This document shows positions 27,124-35,576 of a DNA stretch of 64,000 nt, piece by piece. Made by a program: the position numbers and the translations under genes. The stretch's first letter is position 1, and each line of letters begins with the position of its first letter. The notes beneath the pieces are model-generated. The model made no database searches. It was not told the origin of the DNA and saw only the letters and a list, made by a program, of their open reading frames with translations. Origin of the DNA: Terrihalobacillus insolitus. GTDB taxonomy: Bacteria > Bacillota > Bacilli > Bacillales > Amphibacillaceae. The stretch is from NCBI RefSeq assembly GCF_028416575.1, contig NZ_JAMQKB010000005.1, positions 115,376 to 179,375 of the forward strand, written 5' to 3'.

Positions 27124-28523
27124 AGCTGAGAAGCAAGTTGATCCTCTCATTGACTACGGTAATTATCATCATGGGGCTATTTCAATCTCTATTTTTTCAA
27201 ACACGTATCGAAAAGATATTTGAAAATTATCTCTCAGAGAGTGATGAAATGAAGGTTGAAATGCTTAAGCAGGCAGTGACCTCTTACTATTCCTCGACAG
27301 GCTCACTAGAAGGTGTGGATCAAATTCTTGAAAATTCAAATCGAATGAATATGAATATGGGAAATATGATGGGGCATATAGGAGGTACTATTGAAATTAC
27401 CATTTTAGATGCTTCTGGAGAAATAGTAGTAGACACAACAACTAAAAACATGGAGGATAATAATTCCTCAGTCACAGAACCTCTTGTCATCAAAGGAGAA
27501 ACCGTTGGGACCTTTATTGCGTACCCGGTTAAAAGCGACTCTGTTTCTCGCCTTGAACAACAATTTGTCCAATCGGTCAATGTAGCCATTCTTTTGGGAT
27601 TTCTTGTCGCTGTACTACTTTCTTTAATTATTGGACTTTTTCTATCTAAAAAAATTACTAAACCTCTTACTCAGCTTGTTTCAGGGATTGAACAGGTTTC
27701 AAAGGGAAAGATAAATTTCCGGGTTTCGATTGATTCAAAAGATGAATTCAGACAGCTTGGTGATGCTTTTAACAAGATGACACAGACATTAGAACGGACG
27801 GAGCATATTCGTAAATCTCTCGTGGCTGATGTTGCACATGAGCTAAGAACACCCCTTGCTATTATTGGTGCAAAATTAGAGTCAATCCAAGCTGGTGCAC
27901 TTGAAGCTACAGAAGAAGTGATCTTAAACGTAAGTGATGAAGTATACCGTCTTTCAAGACTGGTCAATGACTTGCAACAGCTTAGTCTCGCAGAGTCTCA
28001 TGCATTAACACTTAACAAGAAACGAACGGAAATAAATAATTTTATGGAATCGATACTTTCTCAGTTTCAATGGTTCGCAGACGAAAAAGATATTAGGCTT
28101 CATTTTAACAAAAGTTCTACTGATATATTCATCGAAATTGATCGTGATCGTATGACACAGGTCGTTGTTAATCTATTCGGTAATGCACTTCGTTATACAC
28201 CGAAGAATGGAAAAGTTACGGTTAACGTGAGGGTGGAAGGGGAATCAGTGGTTCTCAGTTTTCAAGATACAGGACCTGGTATTGCTGAGCAAAAACTCCC
28301 CTTTATTTTTGAACGCTTTTACCGTGTAGATGCGTCACGTAAACGTGACGAAGGCGGGGCAGGACTTGGTCTTTCCATTGCAAAAGGTTTTGTTGAAGTA
28401 CATGGTGGTGAAATTAAAGTGAGAAGTAAGAAAGGAGAAGGGACGCAGTTTGAAGTCTCATTGCCTAAACAAGATGATTTTATAAGCAAATCTAATGAGA
28501 AGAAAAATAATCTCGGTAATTAG
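27120..28523 (+). CDS. Sensor histidine kinase with Met-rich sensor loop
   Basis: A 467-residue kinase: two transmembrane helices (about 8-26 and 155-176) bracket an external domain holding NRMNMNMGNMMGHIGG (74-89), an obvious cluster of Met and His able to bind copper or silver. HAMP, phosphoacceptor His240 (VADVAHELRTPLAI), N-box NLFGNALRYT and G-box GGAGLGLSIAKG follow. Sensing a soft metal through the Met loop is inferred from this motif and from Met-rich partner proteins. Confidence 0.92.
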   Translation: MKLRSKLILSLTTVIIIMGLFQSLFFQTRIEKIFENYLSESDEMKVEMLKQAVTSYYSSTGSLEGVDQILENSNRMNMNMGNMMGHIGGTIEITILDASGEIVVDTTTKNMEDNNSSVTEPLVIKGETVGTFIAYPVKSDSVSRLEQQFVQSVNVAILLGFLVAVLLSLIIGLFLSKKITKPLTQLVSGIEQVSKGKINFRVSIDSKDEFRQLGDAFNKMTQTLERTEHIRKSLVADVAHELRTPLAIIGAKLESIQAGALEATEEVILNVSDEVYRLSRLVNDLQQLSLAESHALTLNKKRTEINNFMESILSQFQWFADEKDIRLHFNKSSTDIFIEIDRDRMTQVVVNLFGNALRYTPKNGKVTVNVRVEGESVVLSFQDTGPGIAEQKLPFIFERFYRVDASRKRDEGGAGLGLSIAKGFVEVHGGEIKVRSKKGEGTQFEVSLPKQDDFISKSNEKKNNLGN

Positions 28524-28540
28524 TTGCAATCATAGCGAAA

Positions 28541-28586
28541 GATGAAGATGCGGGTAGTTGTTAACTACCGCATCTTCATCATTTTT
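28541..28586 (+). terminator. Strong terminator (overlaps a minus-strand gene end)
   Basis: GATGAAGATGCGG pairs with CCGCATCTTCATC with an inner TAGTT/AACTA extension, followed by ATTTTTT. It terminates the two-component operon. The right arm also encodes the last codons and stop of the small minus-strand Met-rich frame. Confidence 0.88.
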
Positions 28587-28699
28587 TCCATTTTCATTAG
28601 TCTTTCATCAATCATATCGATTTTTTGATTAATTTGTTGGGTCATCTTCATATGTTCCATCATCATTTGTTTCATTTCTTCCATTTCCATCATTGACAT
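28565..28699 (-). CDS. Tiny methionine-rich protein
   Basis: A 44-residue minus-strand frame opening MSMMEMEEMKQMMMEHMKM and ending MEKMMKMR. Fourteen of 44 residues are Met, and the rest are mostly charged helix formers. Only a weak GGAAG lies upstream. Composition matches the neighbouring Met-rich proteins, which argues it is real, but translation is unproven. Convergent with the kinase gene and overlapping its terminator. Confidence 0.45.
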   Translation of the reverse strand: MSMMEMEEMKQMMMEHMKMTQQINQKIDMIDERLMKMEKMMKMR

Positions 28700-29211
28700 A
28701 CTTGTTTCCGTTCTTCCTGTGTAATATGGGTATTGATAATACAATTTTCTTCACTCCCGTATTGAATTCCCCTAATATTTATATGAACGACCCTCAAATA
28801 TGTGTATAGCTTACTGGAGTAAACAACTTTTTTATAACAAACTTTGTGTACAATTGTCATGTTGAAATTAAAAGTAAACAACTATTTTTTTAATTAGCCG
28901 CATATTTCAACGGAGGAATGTGGCTTCATATTGTTTAAAGTAAACAACTTTATTATCATTTAACAATTAATCGTACGTTGGATTCGCTACAAGATTGTTG
29001 GATTATATGTTTTTTTCTTTTTTATTAGATAAGGAAGTAAGAGCAGTCAAATAGGAAAGACGCACTTTAATAAACACATATTTCGTGATATACTAAAGAA
29101 GTAAAGAACTCACATCCTACACAACATTTTTATTAATACTTATGAATGAATAAACAGGAACGTCACTTATAGTCTGTAGAATAACCAGATAAATTATTAT
29201 ATCATTGACAT
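28700..29211. other. Gene-free stretch with three AGTAAACAACT repeats
   Basis: No supported gene. It contains three copies of AGTAAACAACT at about 28818, 28873 and 28939, and a weaker AGTAAAGAACT near 29100, in an AT-rich background just upstream of a repressor-like gene. Confidence 0.5.
28818..28950. repeat. Three spaced direct repeats AGTAAACAACT
   Basis: Eleven identical bases at 28818-28828, 28873-28883 and 28939-28949, spaced 55 and 66 bases, each followed by a T-rich run. They could be operator sites for the XRE protein encoded at 29212 or iterons. Seen directly; function inferred. Confidence 0.6.
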
Positions 29212-29430
29212 ATGAATGAAAAATTCGATGTTAAAATTACCTTTGGGAATAATGTCAAGAACACTAGATTAAAACAGAATATATCACAAGAAAAATTAGG
29301 TGATCTAACAGGTCTTCACCGAACATATATAAGTGAAGTGGAAAGAGGACGAAGAAATGTGTCTTTAGAGAACATCTACGCTATTTCAAAAGCTTTGAAT
29401 GTTAAGATGTCCGAATTGTTAGATTTCTAA
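29212..29430 (+). CDS. XRE-family repressor, controller-protein-like
   Basis: A 72-residue helix-turn-helix protein (QEKLGDLTGLHRTYISEVERG, then NVSLENIYAISKALNV). This is the compact form typical of plasmid and phage repressors and of restriction-modification controller proteins. No ribosome site precedes the ATG, so a leaderless mRNA is possible, as known for controller proteins. It stands at the boundary between accessory genes and plasmid backbone. Confidence 0.85.
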   Translation: MNEKFDVKITFGNNVKNTRLKQNISQEKLGDLTGLHRTYISEVERGRRNVSLENIYAISKALNVKMSELLDF

Positions 29431-29759
29431 TTGTGAGAGAATACGAAGAAAGTTTATCGTTATGTGGGCACTTTGATAAACTGGAGTTTGTAGTGCAACC
29501 GGCCTCTTTTTTGACTGAATGGTTAAAATATATGAGGGCGTTTTTTTATATTTAAATAAAGGGAACGTTTAACTAATAGAAACATCGGGGATATACTCCG
29601 CTTCCAAAATAAATTTAAAAAGTTATGTTTTCATCATGGAATTCTACAGTTTTTGCATTATTTTTGTATTAAGATAAATAAAAATAAAGATAACGCCAAA
29701 AAAAAAGCGTCTCTATTCGAATTTTATAATGGATATTCAAATTGCGGGGTGTGCAAATA
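29431..29759. other. Intergenic stretch
   Basis: No gene. A TATAAT box at 29725-29730 lies 29 bases before the next start, without a clear -35. Confidence 0.4.
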
Positions 29760-30137
29760 ATGATCGGAAACGAGGAAAATAGTTTTAACCATGATACTAT
29801 AATTAACCAAATAAATCCGCTTGATATAGAATACTTTTTTAGAAGAACTTATTTTGTAATAGGGGACGGAATGCTTGTTGAGCTTGTATCCCTTGCTAGT
29901 GAGTCAAATGAAATAGTTGGTAATGAAGAGGTGAAAGGCTGCAAAGTCTTGGCAACTGATTCTAGAGAAATATCTTTCTCAGAACTTCCTGGGGACCTTG
30001 CAATTCCTTTAGCAGAAAAAGAGGTAATAAAAGAAGTTTTTAAAATTAATAATGAGCAGCAGTATACCCGTCTGCATAAAAAATATAAAGACAACTTATT
30101 TTCTGTGACAAAAGAGGTAATAGATACTTTAAATTAG
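29760..30137 (+). CDS. Hypothetical protein
   Basis: A 125-residue acidic protein; start at 29760 chosen over the TTG at 29742 because GCGGGGTG lies between. It appears globular with mixed alpha/beta character (YFVIGDGMLVELVSLASES, ISFSELPGDLAIPL) and no membrane segment. No family recognised. A sigma-A promoter and structured leader begin directly after its stop. Confidence 0.6.
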   Translation: MIGNEENSFNHDTIINQINPLDIEYFFRRTYFVIGDGMLVELVSLASESNEIVGNEEVKGCKVLATDSREISFSELPGDLAIPLAEKEVIKEVFKINNEQQYTRLHKKYKDNLFSVTKEVIDTLN

Positions 30138-30138
30138 A

Positions 30139-30167
30139 TTGAGATTACCCGTAAGCTTTGCTATAAT
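30139..30167 (+). promoter_or_regulatory. Sigma-A promoter of leader module A
   Basis: TTGAGA (30139-30144), 17-base spacer, TATAAT (30162-30167). The first transcribed bases resemble those of modules B and C (TATCAATTTT). Confidence 0.8.
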
Positions 30168-30199
30168 TTAACTATATCAATTTTCATCTTAGTTTTTTA

Positions 30200-30322
30200 T
30201 GGCAATCTCTTCATTGAGATTAGCGGGTTAATTATCAGACGTACGGGGCCTTTGGGCTTGGTTTATCACACTTAGAACAAGTGTGTATGAAAACCAATCC
30301 TAAAGGCCCTTTTTGCGTTTTA
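30200..30322 (+). promoter_or_regulatory. Structured leader RNA, copy A (AGCGGGT motif)
   Basis: Hairpin AATCTC/GAGATT (30204-30221), then AGCGGGTTA (30222-30230), a 15-base linker, and a long hairpin. The long hairpin has an outer stem GGGCCTTT (30246-30253) / AAAGGCCC (30302-30309) and an inner CACACTT/AAGTGTG stem. It is followed by TTTTTGCGTTTT. The same architecture occurs at 34965 and 47075. It lies upstream of the gene at 30446 and looks like an attenuator. Confidence 0.8.
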
Positions 30323-30445
30323 GGGGGTGAGGCTTATAGGATTGTGTTAGAGGTTAGTCATTCAGAAAGGATTTAAAAAACTTTAAGAGAGGATGTTTAT
30401 TTTGGGTGAACAAAATTGTATGTGCATGGATGCGGGTGAGTTATC

Positions 30446-30979
30446 ATGTACAAGATAACTTGTTTTACTTCTATAACTCCTAACGAGTTAGGAAAAGCCC
30501 TAAAAGGATTTCGTTTTTTAACAACGAAAGAGGGATTTGAATGGAAGGTTGATGGCTATAGTTTTCGTATAGAGCCTTTTAAGAATCAGCCGCGCCACAA
30601 CATGAATGGTTATAGGGTATATTTTGATGGTTCTATTGATGGAGGAATATACTTATTCGACATGGCTATTGGGTGGACACACCCTAAAATAACCGGTGTT
30701 GAATTTGATTTATCCGTTTCATCACGAACAAGCAAAGACTGGATTAATGATTTAATCAGTCGAAACTCATTCAGAACCATAGATACCAGAGGTTTATTTC
30801 GAAAGGGAAAAGTAGGGGTTATTGCTGTTAATGATACAGTTACCTTACAAATCCGCTCCACAAAAGGAAAACAATTGAAGCTAATTGAGTGTCTTAAAGA
30901 GGTCGAAAAAATACGGGAAGAAATCACTCCTGTTGAATTCGATCTCTTTTCTTTTATCGAGGAAGGTGAAGCGGGATGA
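30446..30979 (+). CDS. Hypothetical protein, first gene after leader A
   Basis: A 177-residue soluble protein of unknown family (NELGKALKGFRFLTTKEGFEW, YRVYFDGSIDGGIYLF). A GCGGGTGAG site precedes the ATG. Its last codons overlap the next gene by 4 bases, so it starts a small operon of three genes. It may be a plasmid-maintenance protein, but nothing in it allows a function to be assigned. Confidence 0.65.
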   Translation: MYKITCFTSITPNELGKALKGFRFLTTKEGFEWKVDGYSFRIEPFKNQPRHNMNGYRVYFDGSIDGGIYLFDMAIGWTHPKITGVEFDLSVSSRTSKDWINDLISRNSFRTIDTRGLFRKGKVGVIAVNDTVTLQIRSTKGKQLKLIECLKEVEKIREEITPVEFDLFSFIEEGEAG

Positions 30980-31395
30980 CGTTTGACTTTTATACGGTAA
31001 ACTCTCAATTTACGATTGGAGAAAATACGGTTGCCAGGAATGGTGAGGTAATTGCGGAAGGGAATATCTTTTTATTTCAGCTGTTGTTTGGGTTTCCAGC
31101 TATACTTATGGTTTCTCAGAATCCATCGGAAAAACCTAAAATTATAAGAACAAGCCAAGTTAAATCTGTCTTGCCAATTTACGAATTTTTTGATGGCCAA
31201 CAGCAACCGCTAAAACAAACCTTTAAAATTGTATTTGAGAAAGAAAATAAAAAAAATTCATTTACTGTTCTTGCAGTTGATCTTGCTCATGCCTTACAAC
31301 TGGTTAGAGGTCTTTATGACAATCCAAAAGTGCTATCTACCACGTTGATTGGCAAAGCTGAAAAATCTTCAAATAGGGGGAATGCTGTATGTTAG
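30976..31395 (+). CDS. Hypothetical protein
   Basis: A 139-residue protein, start overlapping the previous stop (ATGA). One hydrophobic patch (FLFQLLFGFPAILMV) may be a buried helix or membrane-associated segment; the rest is mixed alpha/beta. No family recognised. Overlaps the following 50-residue gene by 7 bases. Confidence 0.65.
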   Translation: MTFDFYTVNSQFTIGENTVARNGEVIAEGNIFLFQLLFGFPAILMVSQNPSEKPKIIRTSQVKSVLPIYEFFDGQQQPLKQTFKIVFEKENKKNSFTVLAVDLAHALQLVRGLYDNPKVLSTTLIGKAEKSSNRGNAVC

Positions 31396-31541
31396 ACAAG
31401 CAATCTTCTAAAGCCTATCGCAAACTTGTTTGTGCTGAAGATGAATATCAAGCTTTCAAATTAGTGGATAGCCTAAAACCAGAAGTAGCAAAAAGAGTAT
31501 TAATCCGCTACATTATGAACAAACAACCGAAAGCTCAGTAA
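31389..31541 (+). CDS. Small hypothetical protein (50 residues)
   Basis: A 50-residue basic protein (MLDKQSSKAYRKLVCAEDEY ... VAKRVLIRYIMNKQPKAQ) with an AGGGGG site inside the preceding gene and a 7-base overlap with it. Length, coupling and a predicted two-helix make-up suggest it is expressed. Function unknown. Confidence 0.55.
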   Translation: MLDKQSSKAYRKLVCAEDEYQAFKLVDSLKPEVAKRVLIRYIMNKQPKAQ

Positions 31542-31551
31542 ATAAATATTC

Positions 31552-31612
31552 TTTGTTAGACCCCTTCCTAGTAGGGGAGTGAAAATTTTGCTCCCTATAC
31601 TAGGTGGGGAGC
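31552..31612 (+). promoter_or_regulatory. Structured leader of the second type
   Basis: CCTAGTAGGGGAG pairs with CTCCCTATACTAGG around a TGAAAATTTTG loop, and is followed by GTGGGGAGC shortly before the start of the next gene. A related CCCTATCTATACT...GTAGGGAGC arrangement lies at 48281-48332. Possibly a translational control hairpin. Confidence 0.5.
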
Positions 31613-31630
31613 TAATTGGAGGATATTAAA

Positions 31631-32467
31631 ATGATTAATCATTCAAATCAAACAGCTGCAGATATCATGGAAGGACTAATTGAAAATGGTACTTATCCAA
31701 CAATTAAAAATCTGAAGCATAGGGATCAAACTATTAAAAAAACAATGGAAAACAAATTAAAGGATTCAGATTCTAAACGTCATGAGTTCAAGAAACATGG
31801 ACTTGTTGCGAAATTTGTTTCCAAGAAGATTAGCGAAATCGATTACGAAGGATTAAATGAGTATTTATACAATCTTGGTTTGCTCGTTCCGATTGTGAAA
31901 ATTGACCATAAAAAGGTTAAGAAAAACCTCTTCATTTATGATCAATTGAAAGCCTATCAATTCCAGCCAACTTCTTATGTCAAACCCAACTTTAATAAGA
32001 AAGGGAAAAGTCTCAATTCTCCCGCTCCATTTGAAGTAGATGACTGGAAGATGAGTGATTTGGCACTCACGTTAAATCGGTTAAAACCAGAGCTAGAATA
32101 CCATAATGAATTATATGATAAAGCAAAGAGTCAGATGCTCCAATGTCCTGAACTTCAGCAACAAAGAAAGTTAGTACACGAATATGGATCAGTATCTTTG
32201 GTTGATAATGACCCGTTGTATGACGTTGTTGCTATTAACGAGGAAATGGGCGAAGATATTTTAATCAAATATGGTAAACCAAATGAAGAAAAGGTCCAAA
32301 ACTTCATCTTAAAAGGGACACTAACAAAGGCTGATATCGATCAATTTAAGACAATGGTGGATATACGCCTTGATTTTACAGTAATGTCCTTAGAGGCAGA
32401 AAAGAGAATGTTGGAAATGCTAAATGAACGTCACAACATAGCGGCGCAAAACTATATGCGCGCTTAG
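31631..32467 (+). CDS. Hypothetical protein
   Basis: A 278-residue protein with start at 31631 after GGAGG. Basic, lysine-rich N-terminal half (TIKNLKHRDQTIKKTMENKL, KKHGLVAKFVSKK) suggests nucleic-acid binding; the C-terminal part is helical and acidic. No motif was recognised. It stands between two short hypothetical genes and the DndC-like gene. Confidence 0.65.
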   Translation: MINHSNQTAADIMEGLIENGTYPTIKNLKHRDQTIKKTMENKLKDSDSKRHEFKKHGLVAKFVSKKISEIDYEGLNEYLYNLGLLVPIVKIDHKKVKKNLFIYDQLKAYQFQPTSYVKPNFNKKGKSLNSPAPFEVDDWKMSDLALTLNRLKPELEYHNELYDKAKSQMLQCPELQQQRKLVHEYGSVSLVDNDPLYDVVAINEEMGEDILIKYGKPNEEKVQNFILKGTLTKADIDQFKTMVDIRLDFTVMSLEAEKRMLEMLNERHNIAAQNYMRA

Positions 32468-32509
32468 AATGAATGACTAAAAAACTTCGACATAGAGGGG
32501 GAGCCAAAA

Positions 32510-32761
32510 ATGAAGAAACCTATTGCTGATATCCAAGCTGATATTATCTTTAAGGCTCTTTATTACACAGCACGCAATGAAGGTGTTGAAATAGCAGAAG
32601 AGTTGACTGAAATATATGAAGTACTAGCAGAACAGAATCCGAGCGACACATATGTAGAACATACTGTGGAAGTGATGGAGTACTTAAGTGAGTTTATTAA
32701 AAATAGTAAAAAATATCGCACATATTTCATAAAAGAAGATGATTTAGATGATGAAATCTAA
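32510..32761 (+). CDS. Small acidic hypothetical protein
   Basis: An 83-residue acidic helical protein (EGVEIAEELTEIYEVLAE) preceded by GAGGGGGAG. It could be an adaptor or inhibitor, but no family is evident. A 140-base leader separates it from the DndC-like gene. Confidence 0.6.
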   Translation: MKKPIADIQADIIFKALYYTARNEGVEIAEELTEIYEVLAEQNPSDTYVEHTVEVMEYLSEFIKNSKKYRTYFIKEDDLDDEI

Positions 32762-32903
32762 TTTGGTTTTTGTGTATCGAAATTCGTGTGAATTTGAAGA
32801 AAGTAAATGAATGATTAAATGATTGGAGGATAGTCCCTTCTGCTTGAGAAGAATGAGCGGAGGGGAACTCCCTCTTTCCTTCTCTTGTAGTTGGAACAAA
32901 TAA

Positions 32904-34844
32904 ATGAATACAATAGAAAAATGGAAAAAACGCGTTGCTGAGATTAATGTATTCCAGGAGTTTGACAACATTATAGAAATACTTACTCAGGAATATTTAA
33001 ATGAGAACTCTCAGATTCCTTGGGTAATTTCATTCAGTGGGGGTAAAGATTCTTCCCTGGTATTAACTTTAATATGGAAAACTATTATGAAGATTCCCGT
33101 TTCTAAACGAAAAAGGAAAGTCCATATAGTAATGAGTGATACAGCAGTAGAAACTCCCGTTATGCAAAACTATCAACATACACAACTGGAGAAGATTAGA
33201 CAATCAGCTCAAGAGCAAGGGCTCTCTCCGGTTGTCAAGATACACATGGTTAGACCTCCTATTAAATCGAGGTTCTTTTATAAAATCATTGGCCGTGGCA
33301 CACCTTCTCCAAGTCCAAATGCGAGGAGCCGTTATTGTACGTTTCATATGAAGATAACTCCCATTCAAAAGAAAATGGAAGAGATCATCAGAGAAGCGGT
33401 ACAAGAACAGGATTGTTTAACTTCGGATGAGCATGCTATTGTTTCCATTTTGGGAGTGCGATTAAAAGAAAGCCAATCAAGGGCTGGCAGTATCCGTAAA
33501 TTTGAAGTAGATGAACTGTATGCTACTCATGCTTCCGATAAGCGGATTAAAGTCATGCACCCTATTAAAAAGATTGACTTGGACTCTCTTTGGAGCTATT
33601 TAGAGAACCTTCCTAACGGTGTATTCCCTTATGGGGGTACTGTCCATGAAATGATGAAACAGTATGGCAAAACTGGTTTTGAATGTGGTATCAAGGACGG
33701 AAGTGAAGGGGAAGGAAAATCGTGTGGACAAGCAGGTAGTAGATCAGGTTGTTGGACTTGTCCTCTTATGTCTGGAGAGGACAAAATGCTATCCGGCTTA
33801 ATCGAGGAAGGGTATGAAGAGTATCACCATTTACAAGAATGGAAAGATTACATGAAAGCCATTCGAAATGATGTTAGATTCCGATTACCTACACAGCGAC
33901 AGAAGTTTAATTCGCACGAAAAGAAAGCCCTTATCGAGAAAGAGTCGTCATTTTCTCTTTTTTCTTCAGCTATAAGCGATGATATACATGAGAAACGTCG
34001 ACATCTATATGATACGTTTGGTAGAGCGTCTTTTAGATATGCTCCTGGTGCCTTGACTATAGAAGCGAGGAAAAGGCTTCTAGAGTACCTGTTATGGGTA
34101 CAGGAAAGGGTAGGGGTTACCCTAATAGAAAAAGACGAATTAGAGGCTATTTATGATACATGGAAAGATGATGGATATTGTATTAATCCTTTTGATGTTA
34201 AACCAACGCGATATACACATAAGGAACGCTTAATACTTAGTAAAGATGGTACAGTTAATGAAAAAGAGACTACCGTTAATACTCTTCCACTCTTCTATGT
34301 AAAAATCCAGACTAAAATGAGTGAATCGGAATTTGTGACCTATGTTCAAAATAAGGTTAGAGAAACAAATAAATCTATTCCTTATTTATCACAGGTTCTT
34401 GATTATGAAAAAGAGGAAATAGTTTTTAATGAATTCATCTTCATTGTCTGTAGTCCTTTCGCCACCTCTCAACGTGAAGCTGATCATCATGTTTTTTCAT
34501 GGTTGGACTGGAAAGACTCTTTCGACTATGAAAAGTATGATCCGCCATATGAGGGATGGGAGCCAGAGGATGAAGGGTTATATCTACCTAAACAACCAAG
34601 TGACCGTTCAGCTTTATCCGACCATTTGGTTGCTGATAAGATTATCCAGAAGATTAAGGATAGCGATGAATTATCCTCTCTTTGGCAGACAGCAGATGGG
34701 TTAAATAGTATCAAGGGCTATGTGGAAAAGCTTAAATTGCTTGAAATCATCCAACGCACAAACAACTTATGTTATGAGCCTATTACTAACAATCCACCGG
34801 AGCTTATTGAACAGGTGAATGGTCAATTAAGCTTAGCGATATAA
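32904..34844 (+). CDS. dndC: Solitary DndC-like sulfurtransferase
   Basis: A 646-residue PAPS-reductase-family protein. The ATP-pyrophosphatase P-loop SGGKDS is at residues 45-50, and a four-cysteine cluster (C261, C274, C283, C286 in CWTCPL) matches the iron-sulfur site of DndC, which activates sulfur for DNA phosphorothioation. The C-terminal 200 residues are extra compared with a typical DndC of about 500. No dndA, B, D or E lies in the window, so either another partner set is used or the protein has a different role. Weak ribosome site. Confidence 0.8.
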   Translation: MNTIEKWKKRVAEINVFQEFDNIIEILTQEYLNENSQIPWVISFSGGKDSSLVLTLIWKTIMKIPVSKRKRKVHIVMSDTAVETPVMQNYQHTQLEKIRQSAQEQGLSPVVKIHMVRPPIKSRFFYKIIGRGTPSPSPNARSRYCTFHMKITPIQKKMEEIIREAVQEQDCLTSDEHAIVSILGVRLKESQSRAGSIRKFEVDELYATHASDKRIKVMHPIKKIDLDSLWSYLENLPNGVFPYGGTVHEMMKQYGKTGFECGIKDGSEGEGKSCGQAGSRSGCWTCPLMSGEDKMLSGLIEEGYEEYHHLQEWKDYMKAIRNDVRFRLPTQRQKFNSHEKKALIEKESSFSLFSSAISDDIHEKRRHLYDTFGRASFRYAPGALTIEARKRLLEYLLWVQERVGVTLIEKDELEAIYDTWKDDGYCINPFDVKPTRYTHKERLILSKDGTVNEKETTVNTLPLFYVKIQTKMSESEFVTYVQNKVRETNKSIPYLSQVLDYEKEEIVFNEFIFIVCSPFATSQREADHHVFSWLDWKDSFDYEKYDPPYEGWEPEDEGLYLPKQPSDRSALSDHLVADKIIQKIKDSDELSSLWQTADGLNSIKGYVEKLKLLEIIQRTNNLCYEPITNNPPELIEQVNGQLSLAI

Positions 34845-34849
34845 CATTT

Positions 34850-34889
34850 AAGCCTACTGATAATATTCTATCAGCCTGGCTTTTTTTTA
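34850..34889 (+). terminator. Rho-independent terminator
   Basis: AAGCC...TGATA / TATCA...GGCTT stem followed by eight T. Ends the dndC transcript. Confidence 0.9.
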
Positions 34890-34902
34890 TATGGTTCTAC
34901 TA

Positions 34903-34931
34903 TTGTCATTTTCAAAGAATAATAGTATTAT
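34903..34931 (+). promoter_or_regulatory. Sigma-A promoter of leader module B
   Basis: TTGTCA (34903-34908), 17-base spacer, TATTAT (34926-34931), followed by the TATCAATTTT start shared with modules A and C. Confidence 0.75.
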
Positions 34932-34964
34932 TGAATCATATCAATTTTTATTTTTACTTTTTTA

Positions 34965-35084
34965 GCAGCCTATGAATAGGTTAGCGGGTTATTTTATGAA
35001 ACGTAATGCGTCCTTTGGGATGGTTCTACACACAACATTTGTGTGTTTATGAGTCCATTCTGAAGGGCGCTTTTTTGCGTTTTA
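34965..35084 (+). promoter_or_regulatory. Structured leader RNA, copy B (AGCGGGT motif)
   Basis: Hairpin CCTAT/ATAGG (34969-34980), then AGCGGGTTA (34983-34991), linker, and a long hairpin. The long hairpin has outer arms GCGTCCTT and AAGGGCGC, with ACACACA/TTGTGTGT inside. It is followed by TTTTTTGCGTTTT. Stem sequences differ from copy A while pairing is kept, which is covariation evidence for structure. Confidence 0.8.
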
Positions 35085-35117
35085 TATAAAAAATTCTTCA
35101 GAAGGGTGAGATGTTTT

Positions 35118-35477
35118 ATGGCTAACACTATGGCCGAATTGTTTGGAAAAACAGATGTAATTGAGGATTGTAGAAAGGCGGTTCATAACGGAGAGTTTAC
35201 TTCAAGTCTTCGTAGTCGTATTACCGCAGAGTTAATTTTGAAAGATGGCACACGTCGTATCTTCCGTTGTCGTTCTAATGACCGTCAGAAAGCTTTACAT
35301 GAAGTATTGACTTTTGTTGAAGCGGTTGAGGGTGCTACAGGAGAACGTGTCATTTGGAGATTTAAGGGTGAGAAAACGTATCGCTTCGGAAGTGAAATGC
35401 CGGTTGAATTTTCAAAGAGCTGGAATTTCAAAATTGGCTTTCGTAAACTTCTTGCTGAATTCTTTGATCTCGACTAA
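35118..35477 (+). CDS. Hypothetical protein after leader B
   Basis: A 119-residue basic protein; start at 35118 preferred over the GTG at 35106 because of the GAAGGGTGAG site. It has a beta-rich centre (TAELILKDGTRRIFRCRS) and a compact length. No family recognised. First gene of the radC-ssb operon and directly downstream of the structured leader. Confidence 0.65.
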   Translation: MANTMAELFGKTDVIEDCRKAVHNGEFTSSLRSRITAELILKDGTRRIFRCRSNDRQKALHEVLTFVEAVEGATGERVIWRFKGEKTYRFGSEMPVEFSKSWNFKIGFRKLLAEFFDLD

Positions 35478-35576
35478 GAAACAAATGTTTATTTGGGTGG
35501 GTGAGCGAATGCGATTTATATTGCATTCGCTTTTTTCTTCAGAAAAAAACTTTAAGAAAGTGTGGGTGTATTGTTT

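Noticed and set aside
28690..28881. 63-residue minus-strand frame
   Set aside because: No ribosome site and mixed composition; it overlaps the more convincing Met-rich frame start and the AGTAAACAACT repeats.
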